From positions 1-21,946 of the IMG/VR virus record IMGVR_UViG_3300010883_000570: 21,946 nucleotides of DNA; one strand, 5' to 3'. The stretch is from a virus. Below are positions 1 to 8,147 of this stretch, piece by piece (position 1 is the stretch's first letter; each line of letters opens with the position of its first letter). The notes under the pieces were generated by a model. That model was given only the letters and a program-made list of their open reading frames with translations. It had not been told where the DNA came from and made no database searches. The position numbers and the translations under genes are program-made.

Positions 1-1239
1 GCCTGTTAGATTTGTCGCCGCACCTGTTGTAGCATTATATATTGTATAAGTTGCACTATCAAAAAGAGTATAGGTAAAGGATACAGATCCATACCCACCA
101 TGACACGGGGGAGCTAAAGCAACAAGATTAGAAATAGATGGAATACCTGTACCGTTTATTATTTCCGATATACTAAAAGTTATTGTAACAGGGCAATTAT
201 TACCATAAATATCAGGGGTAATTAATATTGTATAAGTTCCTGCTGTTAAATTTTCAATTTTACCATTCAGTATTGGTCCAAATGGTGCACTTTCCCCATT
301 TGAAGTATAAGTTGCTAAAGTCCAATCTCCACCAGCGGATACAGCACCCTGTGTAAATACAGGCGTAGGACCAAAATTTAATTGTCCAAGATTAGTAAAA
401 GTTATACTTCCATCGGTACCAGGGAATGTACAAATAGCAGTTGCTGCAGTTGTTGTATAACTAGGTGTAATACAAACACTTTTATTAAAGAAAAAACTTG
501 GATTCATATAGTATTGAGGAACATTTCCCCATAAATATGTAGTTTGGATAGGAGGAAAGAAATTATAATTTGCAGTTCTCCAAGCAAAGGATAAAGATTT
601 AAAATGATCAACATATTTATAATCATTAACTGATAAAGGAGAACCTAGATCATATACTGGATCTTGAGATTCATAGAATCCAGGTTCAGTACAAGTACAC
701 CCAGCTAACGGAATATCACACCCAGGACTTATAATAACAGGAAAAGTTGCATTATTAACAAAACTATAATTATTTTGTCCGTAATAAATCTCCCCTTTAG
801 TTTGAGGGGTTGATGAGATGTTATTACCAGTATCACTCGGTTCTCTTATTATATAAAAGTTCTCATCGTCTGAAGACGTGGTAGTTGTATTTAGATTTAC
901 ATTTTCAATTCCAGTAGCAGGCATTAGATTTGTTGAACAAGTTCCTGAAGCGCCACCAGTAGTAAAAGAAGGCCATATCCCTGAAGGAGTTTGAGGCCCA
1001 TAACCGGAATAACAATTAAACTGTGCAACATCAGAAGAGTAATTTAATCCTGAACTATAATCTAGAACTCCTGTAGTATTTGCATAATGCGAACTTCCAT
1101 TATTATTTATCATAGGTTGTATAAACCTATTATCTAAACGCAATCCACTAAACATATTAAGATTACCAGCATCTTCTATACGCTTATGTTTAAATCCGCC
1201 AATATGTGCCTGTACACCAATTTGTAATGGACTACTCAT
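1..1239 (-). CDS. Tail/adhesin-type virion protein with SprB-like repeats (3' end outside window)
   Basis: An open frame of 413 codons runs from an ATG at 1239 to the window edge with no stop, so the C-terminus is missing. The first ~260 residues match no family I recognise; they are rich in Asn, Thr, Ser and Tyr with scattered Cys. Residues ~268-358 read like an SprB repeat of Bacteroidetes gliding adhesins: a Cys, then GTDGSIT, and at the end LTAGTYTILITP, a second Cys and a beta-rich tail. A second copy begins near residue 366 (CHGGYGSVSF) and is cut by the edge. SprB repeats are known from large surface adhesins of gliding Bacteroidetes. Here they probably form a beta-sandwich stalk of a tail fibre or receptor-binding protein. 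The start lies 12 bases beyond the previous stop, so the gene belongs to the same operon. Coding is secure, the repeat call fair, the receptor role inferred. Confidence 0.85.
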   Translation of the reverse strand, partial: MSSPLQIGVQAHIGGFKHKRIEDAGNLNMFSGLRLDNRFIQPMINNNGSSHYANTTGVLDYSSGLNYSSDVAQFNCYSGYGPQTPSGIWPSFTTGGASGTCSTNLMPATGIENVNLNTTTTSSDDENFYIIREPSDTGNNISSTPQTKGEIYYGQNNYSFVNNATFPVIISPGCDIPLAGCTCTEPGFYESQDPVYDLGSPLSVNDYKYVDHFKSLSFAWRTANYNFFPPIQTTYLWGNVPQYYMNPSFFFNKSVCITPSYTTTAATAICTFPGTDGSITFTNLGQLNFGPTPVFTQGAVSAGGDWTLATYTSNGESAPFGPILNGKIENLTAGTYTILITPDIYGNNCPVTITFSISEIINGTGIPSISNLVALAPPCHGGYGSVSFTYTLFDSATYTIYNATTGAATNLTG

Positions 1240-1250
1240 ATTATCTTTTT

Positions 1251-2777
1251 TTAATTATTAGTGATCCCATAGTTACTTATTGTATAATTCATTAATATTG
1301 CTCCTTCTCCCATTGGAGTGTTACTTTCCTCGCATCGTGCATCTCCAAATTGATGAGTTGAAGTTCCATTAGTAACAATTAAATTCCATTGCGGATTTAC
1401 AAAAGAAACAGCCCCAGGACATCCCAGAGTTTGATTACACCCTTGATTATTTGACATGAGATGAGGAAATCCATAATATAAAGAATCATGATGCCCATGA
1501 AATAGCATATGCATGCTAGTACTTACACTATTATCATCAAGACCATAATTCTTTGTATCCCAAGTTCCATTCCAATGGTTTATAAAAAAGCTCCACGGAA
1601 CTGTTCGCTCCCATTGCTGTTCTGATTCACCATCACAATACGATTCTCGCAATAAAGGTAAAGGTTCTTTTGATATCCAAACTCTTTTCTTTTTATCATC
1701 CATAGTAAGATTAGCAAAAGCAGGATCACTTATATCTAATTTCTCAAATAATGCTATAACCATTCTATCTACTTGAGATACAGCACCAGTTGTTCCTAAA
1801 ACTGATTGTGCTGAAGGATTAACAAAATGATCAAACCTATCATATAATCCAAAACTTTGTTCTACTTCTCCATTATCTTCTCTAATAAAATCAAAATTAT
1901 CTAATTCTGGATTTAAATTTAGTAAGTTAGTATGATCATATACAGCTACCATTTCTATATAATAATCCAATTTACCAGCATCTTGTGCAGGAATATTATC
2001 AACAGTCAATGTGGGAAATACACCTAGCGTATCTACAGCATTTTGTAATGCAGCTGTGTCAAAATGGGGAGCAGAATTAAAAATATTTTGTAAAAAGAAT
2101 TTCCAATCAGTAGGATCATGATATTCAGTATCATTAGAATAATCTACTAAAATATAATGTTGATATGGTCCACTAGGAGGTCTAGCACCATAACAAGGAT
2201 CACCACCACCAGTTGTACAACCAGCAGTTCCACTATGATATCCATTACTATTTTGAGTACATCCAGCTCCACCATCACCCATAGGATCCCAACATAGTCC
2301 ATGAAAGCCTTTTCTAGAATTAAAATCTTGACAGCTAGAATCTGTGGAGGTCATATTTATAAATTCTGCATATGCAGTTTTATCTCTTAATCCCCAATAA
2401 TCATGATAATAATATGAGTTAGTGAATGCATTATCAAAGGTTCTAAATGACGCTTTGTGCTCTCTAATCTGAGTAGGATACACAGATAATCTATGATAAT
2501 CAGAATTTCCACCACTTTGAACAGCTACAAAAGACCAATCTTGAGCTCCTATATTTCCCTGTCCACTTCCTCCTGATGTTAATATAGGATTGCCCCATCC
2601 TTGAGGGGTTCCTTCAGACCCACAAAGTGCAGGACTATTATTATCTAAAGCTTGTAATAAAAATCTAAATCCTTTAAACTCCTCAGGTAACCCATCGGAA
2701 TCTGTTAGTCCATATGGTTGTAAATTTTGGCCAGTTACTGGATGGCTATAGTTATCTCTAAAATAATATAATGACAT
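1251..2777 (-). CDS. Cys-containing virion or tail protein of unknown function, 508 aa
   Basis: This 508-residue protein is not recognised. It is rich in Asn, Asp, Gly, Tyr and Trp, and most of its Cys residues cluster around residues 150-200 in Gly-rich, CTQNSNGYHSG-like stretches. No signal peptide or membrane segment is seen. Composition (aromatic and polar, few Lys) and position between two other Cys-bearing proteins of the tail region suggest an extracellular virion component such as a tail spike or baseplate part; this is inference. The ATG overlaps the TAA of the preceding gene by one base (TAATG), which implies translational coupling and a matched copy number. No catalytic motif was found; a depolymerase cannot be excluded because such enzymes have few linear motifs. 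Confidence 0.85.
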   Translation of the reverse strand: MSLYYFRDNYSHPVTGQNLQPYGLTDSDGLPEEFKGFRFLLQALDNNSPALCGSEGTPQGWGNPILTSGGSGQGNIGAQDWSFVAVQSGGNSDYHRLSVYPTQIREHKASFRTFDNAFTNSYYYHDYWGLRDKTAYAEFINMTSTDSSCQDFNSRKGFHGLCWDPMGDGGAGCTQNSNGYHSGTAGCTTGGGDPCYGARPPSGPYQHYILVDYSNDTEYHDPTDWKFFLQNIFNSAPHFDTAALQNAVDTLGVFPTLTVDNIPAQDAGKLDYYIEMVAVYDHTNLLNLNPELDNFDFIREDNGEVEQSFGLYDRFDHFVNPSAQSVLGTTGAVSQVDRMVIALFEKLDISDPAFANLTMDDKKKRVWISKEPLPLLRESYCDGESEQQWERTVPWSFFINHWNGTWDTKNYGLDDNSVSTSMHMLFHGHHDSLYYGFPHLMSNNQGCNQTLGCPGAVSFVNPQWNLIVTNGTSTHQFGDARCEESNTPMGEGAILMNYTISNYGITNN

Positions 2778-3337
2778 TAGCAGTTACAATTACAATTAGC
2801 TGCTCCACACATTTCTTTTGCTTTCTTATATTTATTATAAGCTTTTTGAAATTGCTCTAAAGTAGAGACACAATCATGTGCATTTATCTCTGAACCTTTA
2901 AGCAATAAATATATTTTACTTGTTTCATCTAGTAATGTAGTGCACTCTTCACATGATGCGCAATTACATTCTAATAATTTTTCTAATTTTTTTGCTAAAC
3001 AACATTTTATATCGCACGAACTAACAAGTCCAATACTTGACATGTCTCCTGCCCCATCTGTTATAACTAGAAAAAATACACCATTCATCTTTTCTTCTAA
3101 AGCATTTCCAATATTATTACTGGTTAAACTTATACCTCCACTACTATTTAATGTAGGGGATGATACCTGTACATAAGGATTATTAACAGGGTCATAAGGA
3201 TCAAGAGGAATTGTTAATTCCCAAATGTCTGAAATTGAAATGAAATTATTATAATATAATTGATAAGTACCCAGTGAAGGTCCATCAGTTACATGTAACG
3301 TTTTACAGTCTTGCGACATAGATACTTCTGTAGCCAT
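2777..3337 (-). CDS. Small virion protein with Cys-rich C-terminus, 186 aa
   Basis: The 186-residue product has two parts. Residues ~1-100 look beta-rich, with Tyr, Asn, Ser and Gly. From about residue 105 it becomes a helical, Lys/Glu/Leu segment with about a dozen Cys (CDIKCC, CNCASCEEC, final NCNCNC). The Cys spacing suggests metal binding or disulphide cross-linking in the mature particle. It is the first gene after the strong terminator at 3360-3391, so it needs its own promoter or read-through; a TAACTTTA sequence about 15 bases before the ATG is one base from the Bacteroidetes -7 box but lacks a clear -33 partner. It is coupled to the 508-aa gene through TAATG. No function is claimed beyond probable virion or tail protein. 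Confidence 0.82.
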   Translation of the reverse strand: MATEVSMSQDCKTLHVTDGPSLGTYQLYYNNFISISDIWELTIPLDPYDPVNNPYVQVSSPTLNSSGGISLTSNNIGNALEEKMNGVFFLVITDGAGDMSSIGLVSSCDIKCCLAKKLEKLLECNCASCEECTTLLDETSKIYLLLKGSEINAHDCVSTLEQFQKAYNKYKKAKEMCGAANCNCNC

Positions 3338-3359
3338 AGAAAAATTTTTAAAGTTAAAG

Positions 3360-3391
3360 AAAAAAAGGAAGGGGGACCAGCCCCCTACCTT
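3360..3391 (-). terminator. Rho-independent terminator
   Basis: On the minus strand a stem of five G-C pairs (GGGGG/CCCCC, loop CTGGT) is extended by AAGG/CCTT across a small internal loop and followed by a run of seven T. It lies just past the stop of the 332-aa gene and should end the head/neck transcript before the Cys-rich tail genes. Confidence 0.85.
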
Positions 3392-3400
3392 AATTGTTAA

Positions 3401-4399
3401 TTATACTTGAAATACGTGAGTTTTGTTAGCTATTGATCCAGCTGGTAAAGCTAAAATCGTATCTAACGTAGTGTCACCGTGCGCCATTGCTGTTGAACTG
3501 TCTGCTACATAAATTCTTATAACATTCAATTCACCTGCAGGAACAATTCCTGTTGAATTAGGCCAGTTGTGTCTGTATAAAACATCACATCTGTGGTATT
3601 GATATGCAGTAGTTGCATAAGTTTCTGCTGTTCTTGGTAAATACAATCTATTGTGATGTCCATATTTTCCTTGAACTTTTTTCTCATCACTTAATACTTG
3701 CGCGTAATTTCCTACTCCAGTAGTTGGAGCGAAAGAACCAATACATGTATTAGCTGAAAATGCTAAAGCTACTCCTCCTAGAGTTACACCATCATCAATT
3801 ACTTGAAATACAGATCCTTGATCTTTAGCAGTAAGTAAAATCTTACCTGCACCAGTTTGAGATGCAGTAACAATTGCTTTTGAATCCGCATTAATTGCTG
3901 CAATTAAACCATCCGCGATTCCATCTGCAGTACCTGCAGTAGATGTGAATGAATAATTTCTAATTTCTCCAAGTCTGTCATTTAACGAGTTTGAAGGATT
4001 TGCATACTCGTCATAATCATTGATATGTCCAGTATACTTTAATATGAGTTTTAATCCATATGTATTATTAGCTGTAGAACTTATTGTTGCTTCTGTATTT
4101 GCAGCTGCTGCTGAAGCTACAAAAGCTGTCCATTCTACTCTAACGATTTCCGCAGTGTCTATAATTGGAGATGCAATAGGATTTCCAGCAGTTCGCCCTT
4201 GAGCAAATTGAACTTGATCAACAATCCATTGTGGAGCACCTGCTACTGTTTCGTCTACTTTAGCTGTTACAGTAGATGAGTTAGTTCCATTTTTATAAAC
4301 ACCTATTCTTCCTGAAGCTAAAGAACCCATTGCGGTAGCGTTAACTACATCTGCATTAGCTACTAAAACTTGTGATAAATTTGTTCCGTTTCTTGCCAT
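3401..4399 (-). CDS. Structural protein, tail-tube or head-decoration candidate, 332 aa
   Basis: A 332-residue protein rich in Ala, Thr, Asn and Val with a virion-like composition. Residues ~150-205 have a pattern common in tail tube and sheath proteins: an ADGLIAAINADS helix, then IVTASQTGAG, then ILLTAKDQGS, with alternating strands. The C-terminus (RIYVADSSTAMAHG, then a short helix) looks beta-rich. It is the last gene before a strong terminator and follows the 427-aa gene by 36 bases, so it closes the capsid-neck transcript. High expression of a major tail or capsid-decoration protein would suit that position. It could also be a minor capsid or fibre protein; no sequence motif decides. 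Confidence 0.85.
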   Translation of the reverse strand: MARNGTNLSQVLVANADVVNATAMGSLASGRIGVYKNGTNSSTVTAKVDETVAGAPQWIVDQVQFAQGRTAGNPIASPIIDTAEIVRVEWTAFVASAAAANTEATISSTANNTYGLKLILKYTGHINDYDEYANPSNSLNDRLGEIRNYSFTSTAGTADGIADGLIAAINADSKAIVTASQTGAGKILLTAKDQGSVFQVIDDGVTLGGVALAFSANTCIGSFAPTTGVGNYAQVLSDEKKVQGKYGHHNRLYLPRTAETYATTAYQYHRCDVLYRHNWPNSTGIVPAGELNVIRIYVADSSTAMAHGDTTLDTILALPAGSIANKTHVFQV

Positions 4400-4435
4400 T
4401 TTTTCTAATTTTTATTTATTAATAACTTTAATTAT

Positions 4436-5719
4436 TTATTCAGTCCGAGTTAATTCATTCTGAAAACTTTGATATCTAACATCTTGAATACCTTCTAAAA
4501 TACTTGCTATTGCAATATCAACAATTTCTTGATGAGTATGCATTGGCAGTAAACAATTTTGAGCCGGAGTTATAGATATCGTTCTAGGTAATTTAATGTA
4601 CGTAACTTTTACATTAGGTACAAAAAATGTATTATTCGTATATACGTCTATATTTCCTCCTACAATAGTAGTAAGAGGACTAGTATGTTTTGTTGTATTA
4701 AAAGGGTCATCTAACAAAGTATAAATATCATCATGTTGTGACCATCGATTTTTTGAAGTTGCTGTTACAAGTTCTAATTCTTGTAATTGTGATATATCAT
4801 ATGAACTTGCTAAATCTCTTGAAGTTTGTGCTATTCCTTGGTTTGACGCAGTAAAAATATTTACTTGTCCTAAACTTATAGTTAAATCAGTATGTGTTAA
4901 AGTTGGGTATGTATTACAAGTATAATCTATCATAGACAGTTGTATTTGTCCGAAACCATTTGGGTTCATAGTATTAATATAATTATATGTTAGATCTGGT
5001 AAAGTGTATCCTATTGGTAATAGAACACAAATAACACCTCCAGTAGTTGGTACTGTAGTTGGAGCATCTCCATTAACATCTGTTGCTGAAAATTCAAAAC
5101 CTGTTGTAGAAGTTGGAGCACTATTATAATTCTGGATACCCCAAGTTGTAGGATTTCCTGTTGGACTTCCTAATGTAAGGGAAGTTGGATTAAAATTCTC
5201 ATCCAGACAGTCAATAGTAATTCCAGATATTGCCCAAAAATAAGGCGCTGTACATCCAGTCCCAATAGGTATAATTGGTGTATTAAGAGATTGTTGTAGG
5301 CTATCAGATGGCAATTCATTTGTTGGAATTTCAATCCATACTCTATCAACATTAACTTCTCCAAATTCTATAGGATGACAATTATTATGTGCTGTTAAAC
5401 TTCTTTGATTTATTAAAAACATATAATCATCTGGTAATACACAAGTATCTATATAATGTTTAGAACTTATCTGTCCTTTAAATGTTGTTGGAAGAGATTG
5501 CTCTTTAAGTAATGTTCGTAAATCATCTATACGTTTTTGAGATTGTTCAAATCCTCTCATATATCTATTACTATATGTACCATACCTTTGTTTAATAAAA
5601 TTCATTTGAGCTTTATTAAGTTCATGGTCAATTTCGGCAGGTAATAAGACGTCAACCTGGTGGGATGCAATTTTTTGCACCCCGTGGTTGACTGATATAT
5701 GCATATCTGTTACATTCAT
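4436..5719 (-). CDS. Virion protein, neck/ring candidate, 427 aa
   Basis: The 427-residue product starts with an ATG overlapping the previous stop by four bases (ATGA), so it is translationally coupled to the 269-aa gene. The N-terminal ~75 residues are helical and charged, the middle is Asn/Thr/Pro-rich and beta-like, and the last ~40 residues form a helix opening with MHTHQEIVDIAIASILEGIQ. I recall similar His-x-x-Ile-Val-x-x-Ala endings in structural proteins of Bacteroidetes phages lying between capsid and tail genes, but cannot name the family with certainty. Position downstream of capsid suits a head-tail connector or tail ring. Coding is secure, the role is inference. Confidence 0.85.
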   Translation of the reverse strand: MNVTDMHISVNHGVQKIASHQVDVLLPAEIDHELNKAQMNFIKQRYGTYSNRYMRGFEQSQKRIDDLRTLLKEQSLPTTFKGQISSKHYIDTCVLPDDYMFLINQRSLTAHNNCHPIEFGEVNVDRVWIEIPTNELPSDSLQQSLNTPIIPIGTGCTAPYFWAISGITIDCLDENFNPTSLTLGSPTGNPTTWGIQNYNSAPTSTTGFEFSATDVNGDAPTTVPTTGGVICVLLPIGYTLPDLTYNYINTMNPNGFGQIQLSMIDYTCNTYPTLTHTDLTISLGQVNIFTASNQGIAQTSRDLASSYDISQLQELELVTATSKNRWSQHDDIYTLLDDPFNTTKHTSPLTTIVGGNIDVYTNNTFFVPNVKVTYIKLPRTISITPAQNCLLPMHTHQEIVDIAIASILEGIQDVRYQSFQNELTRTE

Positions 5720-6525
5720 GAAATAGTTACTTCTTTAAGTTTTGCTCTTAATATTGTTAATGTTCCTGAATTCTTCTTATCTTTCATATAAACAATAGTA
5801 TTTTCCATATTTTCACCTATTACCTCATCTATGTAAATAAGTTGATTTCCAATTTTTCTTAAAACTCCAGCTGAAACGAACTCTTCAATTTCTGCTTTTA
5901 ACTTTAAATTTTTATCTCTAGCTACTTTAATAAATCTAGCTGGATCTTTATCTTTTAATTCATACAAAAGAGTTTCTTTTTGTTCTAAAGTTAAAGTTTC
6001 TGGTTTACTTTCTGAAAGCAAACGAAGTAATCTATCAATAGTTACAACCTCACTAGATGCTTTTATATATTCTTTATCTGCATCTTTCTTAAGTCTAACT
6101 TTTGTAGCTTTAACCATTTGATCTTTCATAGGATCATGTAAATAAAATCTATTATTACTTAACATGTCGTCCTTAGTTGGTGCTACATGAGGATGTTTAA
6201 TCGCAAATCTGTATTTTATATAATCGTCAATACTCAATGGAAAATCATTCTCATCTTTACCAATTTCAAGCTCAACACCTTCAAAAGGAACCTTAACAGC
6301 TAGTTCAGCCCAATAATTTTTTTCATGTTTAGGCCAATCTACGTGATCAGGATTTACATCTAATATTCCTTTCATTAATGTATGTGCTTCTGAACCTTCA
6401 ATCCCTTTTAAAGGTTGTCGGCCAACAAATACGCTCCCCAATCTTGTTTGAGCAGCAATTCTAACAGCTTCAGGTAAATGCCCTAAAGTGTTTTCTTTTC
6501 TTCTAAGATATACTTTCTTTGTCAT
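5716..6525 (-). CDS. Conserved-looking head-to-tail protein of unknown function, 269 aa
   Basis: A Lys/Glu-rich 269-residue protein, soluble and without Cys. The N-terminus is basic (MTKKVYLRRKEN); residues ~120-160 hold FYLHDPMKDQMVKATKVRLKK, and the centre (~165-215) is helical (LTLEQKETLLYELKDKDP). The C-terminal third looks like a small alpha/beta domain ending with short strands. It is the first gene after the capsid terminator and the first of the pair coupled by ATGA to the 427-aa gene. It is not a protease by any motif I can see. A head-completion or neck protein is likely from position only. Confidence 0.83.
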   Translation of the reverse strand: MTKKVYLRRKENTLGHLPEAVRIAAQTRLGSVFVGRQPLKGIEGSEAHTLMKGILDVNPDHVDWPKHEKNYWAELAVKVPFEGVELEIGKDENDFPLSIDDYIKYRFAIKHPHVAPTKDDMLSNNRFYLHDPMKDQMVKATKVRLKKDADKEYIKASSEVVTIDRLLRLLSESKPETLTLEQKETLLYELKDKDPARFIKVARDKNLKLKAEIEEFVSAGVLRKIGNQLIYIDEVIGENMENTIVYMKDKKNSGTLTILRAKLKEVTIS

Positions 6526-6594
6526 AATTGTAGTTCTTTTAAAGTTTTAATTAGTCGGATGTAAAGAATAACTCTCCTAATTTTGTAATCTATA

Positions 6595-6630
6595 AATTAA
6601 AATAGAGGGGGAGGTTAATCCCCCACTACT
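6595..6630 (-). terminator. Terminator-like hairpin after the capsid gene
   Basis: On the minus strand GGGGGA and TCCCCC pair around the loop TTAACC, followed by CTCTATTTTAATTT, a broken T-run. It lies about 60 bases past the capsid stop. The weak T-tract suggests partial termination, which would raise capsid mRNA over the neck genes. Confidence 0.6.
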
Positions 6631-6661
6631 TTAAAACTAAATATATAGACTACGATGCAAC

Positions 6662-6685
6662 ATATTACTAGCCTCCTAGTAATAT
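6662..6685 (-). other. Perfect 10-bp hairpin just past the capsid stop
   Basis: ATATTACTAG and CTAGTAATAT pair perfectly around a four-base loop (GAGG on the minus strand). It begins four bases after the capsid TAA (6690-6692). No T-run follows, so it is not a standard terminator. It may protect the 3' end of capsid mRNA or be a protein-binding site. Confidence 0.7.
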
Positions 6686-6689
6686 TCTT

Positions 6690-8105
6690 TTATGATTTTA
6701 CACATGTAATATCTAGTGATGTATCAAATCGTCTAAGTATAATACCTGCTGTTTTCAGCATGTGTACACTAGCACCATCAATATCAGAAGCTCTAGCATC
6801 TCCTTGGTCGAAACCTCTAGGAACTACAGAACCACCAACTGCCCAACGTAATAATTCACGACCTTTTTTATTGATCATTTGAACATTAGATTGGCCATCA
6901 TAATTAGATTGATCCACGAAAACCATTCGGTAAGACTCCATAGAGTAACCAGTCACTGGATGCTTTTTAGCAGCATCAGCAACAGGACCATGATCAAACA
7001 TAGGATGTTTAACTACATTTACTGAGTGACCATCAATATGATCATACTTAGTAAAGTAACCTGTTAACCCTAGAGATCTCCCTGATCCAGTAATGAAATG
7101 GCTATCAGCATTTATAGTCCAAGAAGCGAAACCACCTGTATGAGCCTTCATAGCTGCATCAAATTCTCTCATTCCTCCTGTACCTGTAAATAAAGTAACT
7201 TGTTTATCATTACCGTCAGTCATTCCATAAAATAAATCACCGATTATATTTGTTAATTTAGCCTCTGTCATTGTAGAGTAAGTGTCCTTATTAACAATTT
7301 GTTGTAAAAGACCAGGACCTGTAATTACAGGTTGACTGTTCTCATCCAGCATCATTGTTAAACCATTATTGTCATAACTCATCTCACCATACCAATACAT
7401 TAACTCACATTCTTCTTTAAATCGAAGTAAGTGTGTGTACTCTTCATAGTCCATCCAAAGTTTAGTAGTTTTTCCTCCCTTCGTTGGAAGAGAAAATTCA
7501 GCTACATAATCTTTAGCATTACCAGCGAAGTGATACGATTTACGAACTGTGCCAATTTTATTTCTTACCATACCTGGAGCAGACCAATTAGAAGCGTTAC
7601 CTCTAGAGAAATCTAATCCAACATTAGCATACATTTGTGCCCAATTAGAACCAACTTCAAAATCACCTGCGGCTAAACCAGTTGATCCTGGCTCAATCAT
7701 CTGCATTGAATATGAATATCCACCTGCAGTTGGTGTAGGTTCAGACATTATTCTTGCCTGAGTACCGTTTGCTGAAATTAGTGTGTATGGAAAAATAAAC
7801 CACTTATCCGGAAAGGTCAATGTGAAAGGAGCTCCTGACGCACCATCACCTGATGATGCAGCAGCTACCAATGGACGTACGTTAACTTCATGTGTTTTTA
7901 CTCGGTACTCATATTCCCATCTATCGATGGATTTAGTGTTACCAACACCTTCAGTTAGCATAGTCAAAGGGAACTTTCTATCTTCTTTTCCAGCTAAGTG
8001 CGTTATTATGGGAGAGAGCTCAGTTGGCTTCTCCAATAGTGCATTTGCCAGACTGTTAGAATCTGTCATTTGCGCGTCATTATAATACGTCCTTAATACT
8101 TGCAT
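6690..8105 (-). CDS. Major capsid protein (HK97-fold candidate)
   Basis: This 471-residue protein is the best candidate for the major capsid protein. It follows a scaffold-like acidic protein, is isolated from the next gene by hairpins, and has the size and even composition of an HK97-type shell protein. The region around residues 300-345, with LFTGTGGMREFDAAMKAHTG and then a Gly-rich SHFITGSGRSLG stretch, resembles the P-domain and A-domain region of capsid proteins from Bacteroidetes phages. Residues ~205-245 (EYTHLLRFKEECELMYWYGE) fit a long spine helix. The C-terminus (GIILRRFDTSLDITCVKS) is beta-like. No N-terminal protease-like domain is fused and none is encoded beside it. Confidence in coding is very high, in the capsid role high by context and pattern. 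Confidence 0.88.
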   Translation of the reverse strand: MQVLRTYYNDAQMTDSNSLANALLEKPTELSPIITHLAGKEDRKFPLTMLTEGVGNTKSIDRWEYEYRVKTHEVNVRPLVAAASSGDGASGAPFTLTFPDKWFIFPYTLISANGTQARIMSEPTPTAGGYSYSMQMIEPGSTGLAAGDFEVGSNWAQMYANVGLDFSRGNASNWSAPGMVRNKIGTVRKSYHFAGNAKDYVAEFSLPTKGGKTTKLWMDYEEYTHLLRFKEECELMYWYGEMSYDNNGLTMMLDENSQPVITGPGLLQQIVNKDTYSTMTEAKLTNIIGDLFYGMTDGNDKQVTLFTGTGGMREFDAAMKAHTGGFASWTINADSHFITGSGRSLGLTGYFTKYDHIDGHSVNVVKHPMFDHGPVADAAKKHPVTGYSMESYRMVFVDQSNYDGQSNVQMINKKGRELLRWAVGGSVVPRGFDQGDARASDIDGASVHMLKTAGIILRRFDTSLDITCVKS

Positions 8106-8121
8106 TTAACTTAATATTTGT

Positions 8122-8147
8122 AGGGCCCCTATCTCCCTGTTCCGGGG
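8122..8147 (-). other. GC-rich hairpin between scaffold-like and capsid genes
   Basis: The 42 bases between the scaffold-like stop and the capsid ATG hold an unusually GC-rich patch. On the minus strand CCCC pairs with GGGG around a 14-base loop and a GGGCCC palindrome follows. There is no T-run. It could be an RNA-processing or stabilising element that separates capsid from scaffold expression; this is an inference. Confidence 0.4.

Noticed and set aside
7549-8085. Plus-strand frames of 70 and 100 codons inside the capsid gene
   Set aside because: They are antisense to a clear capsid gene with good codon use; they are reading shadows with no promoter or leader.
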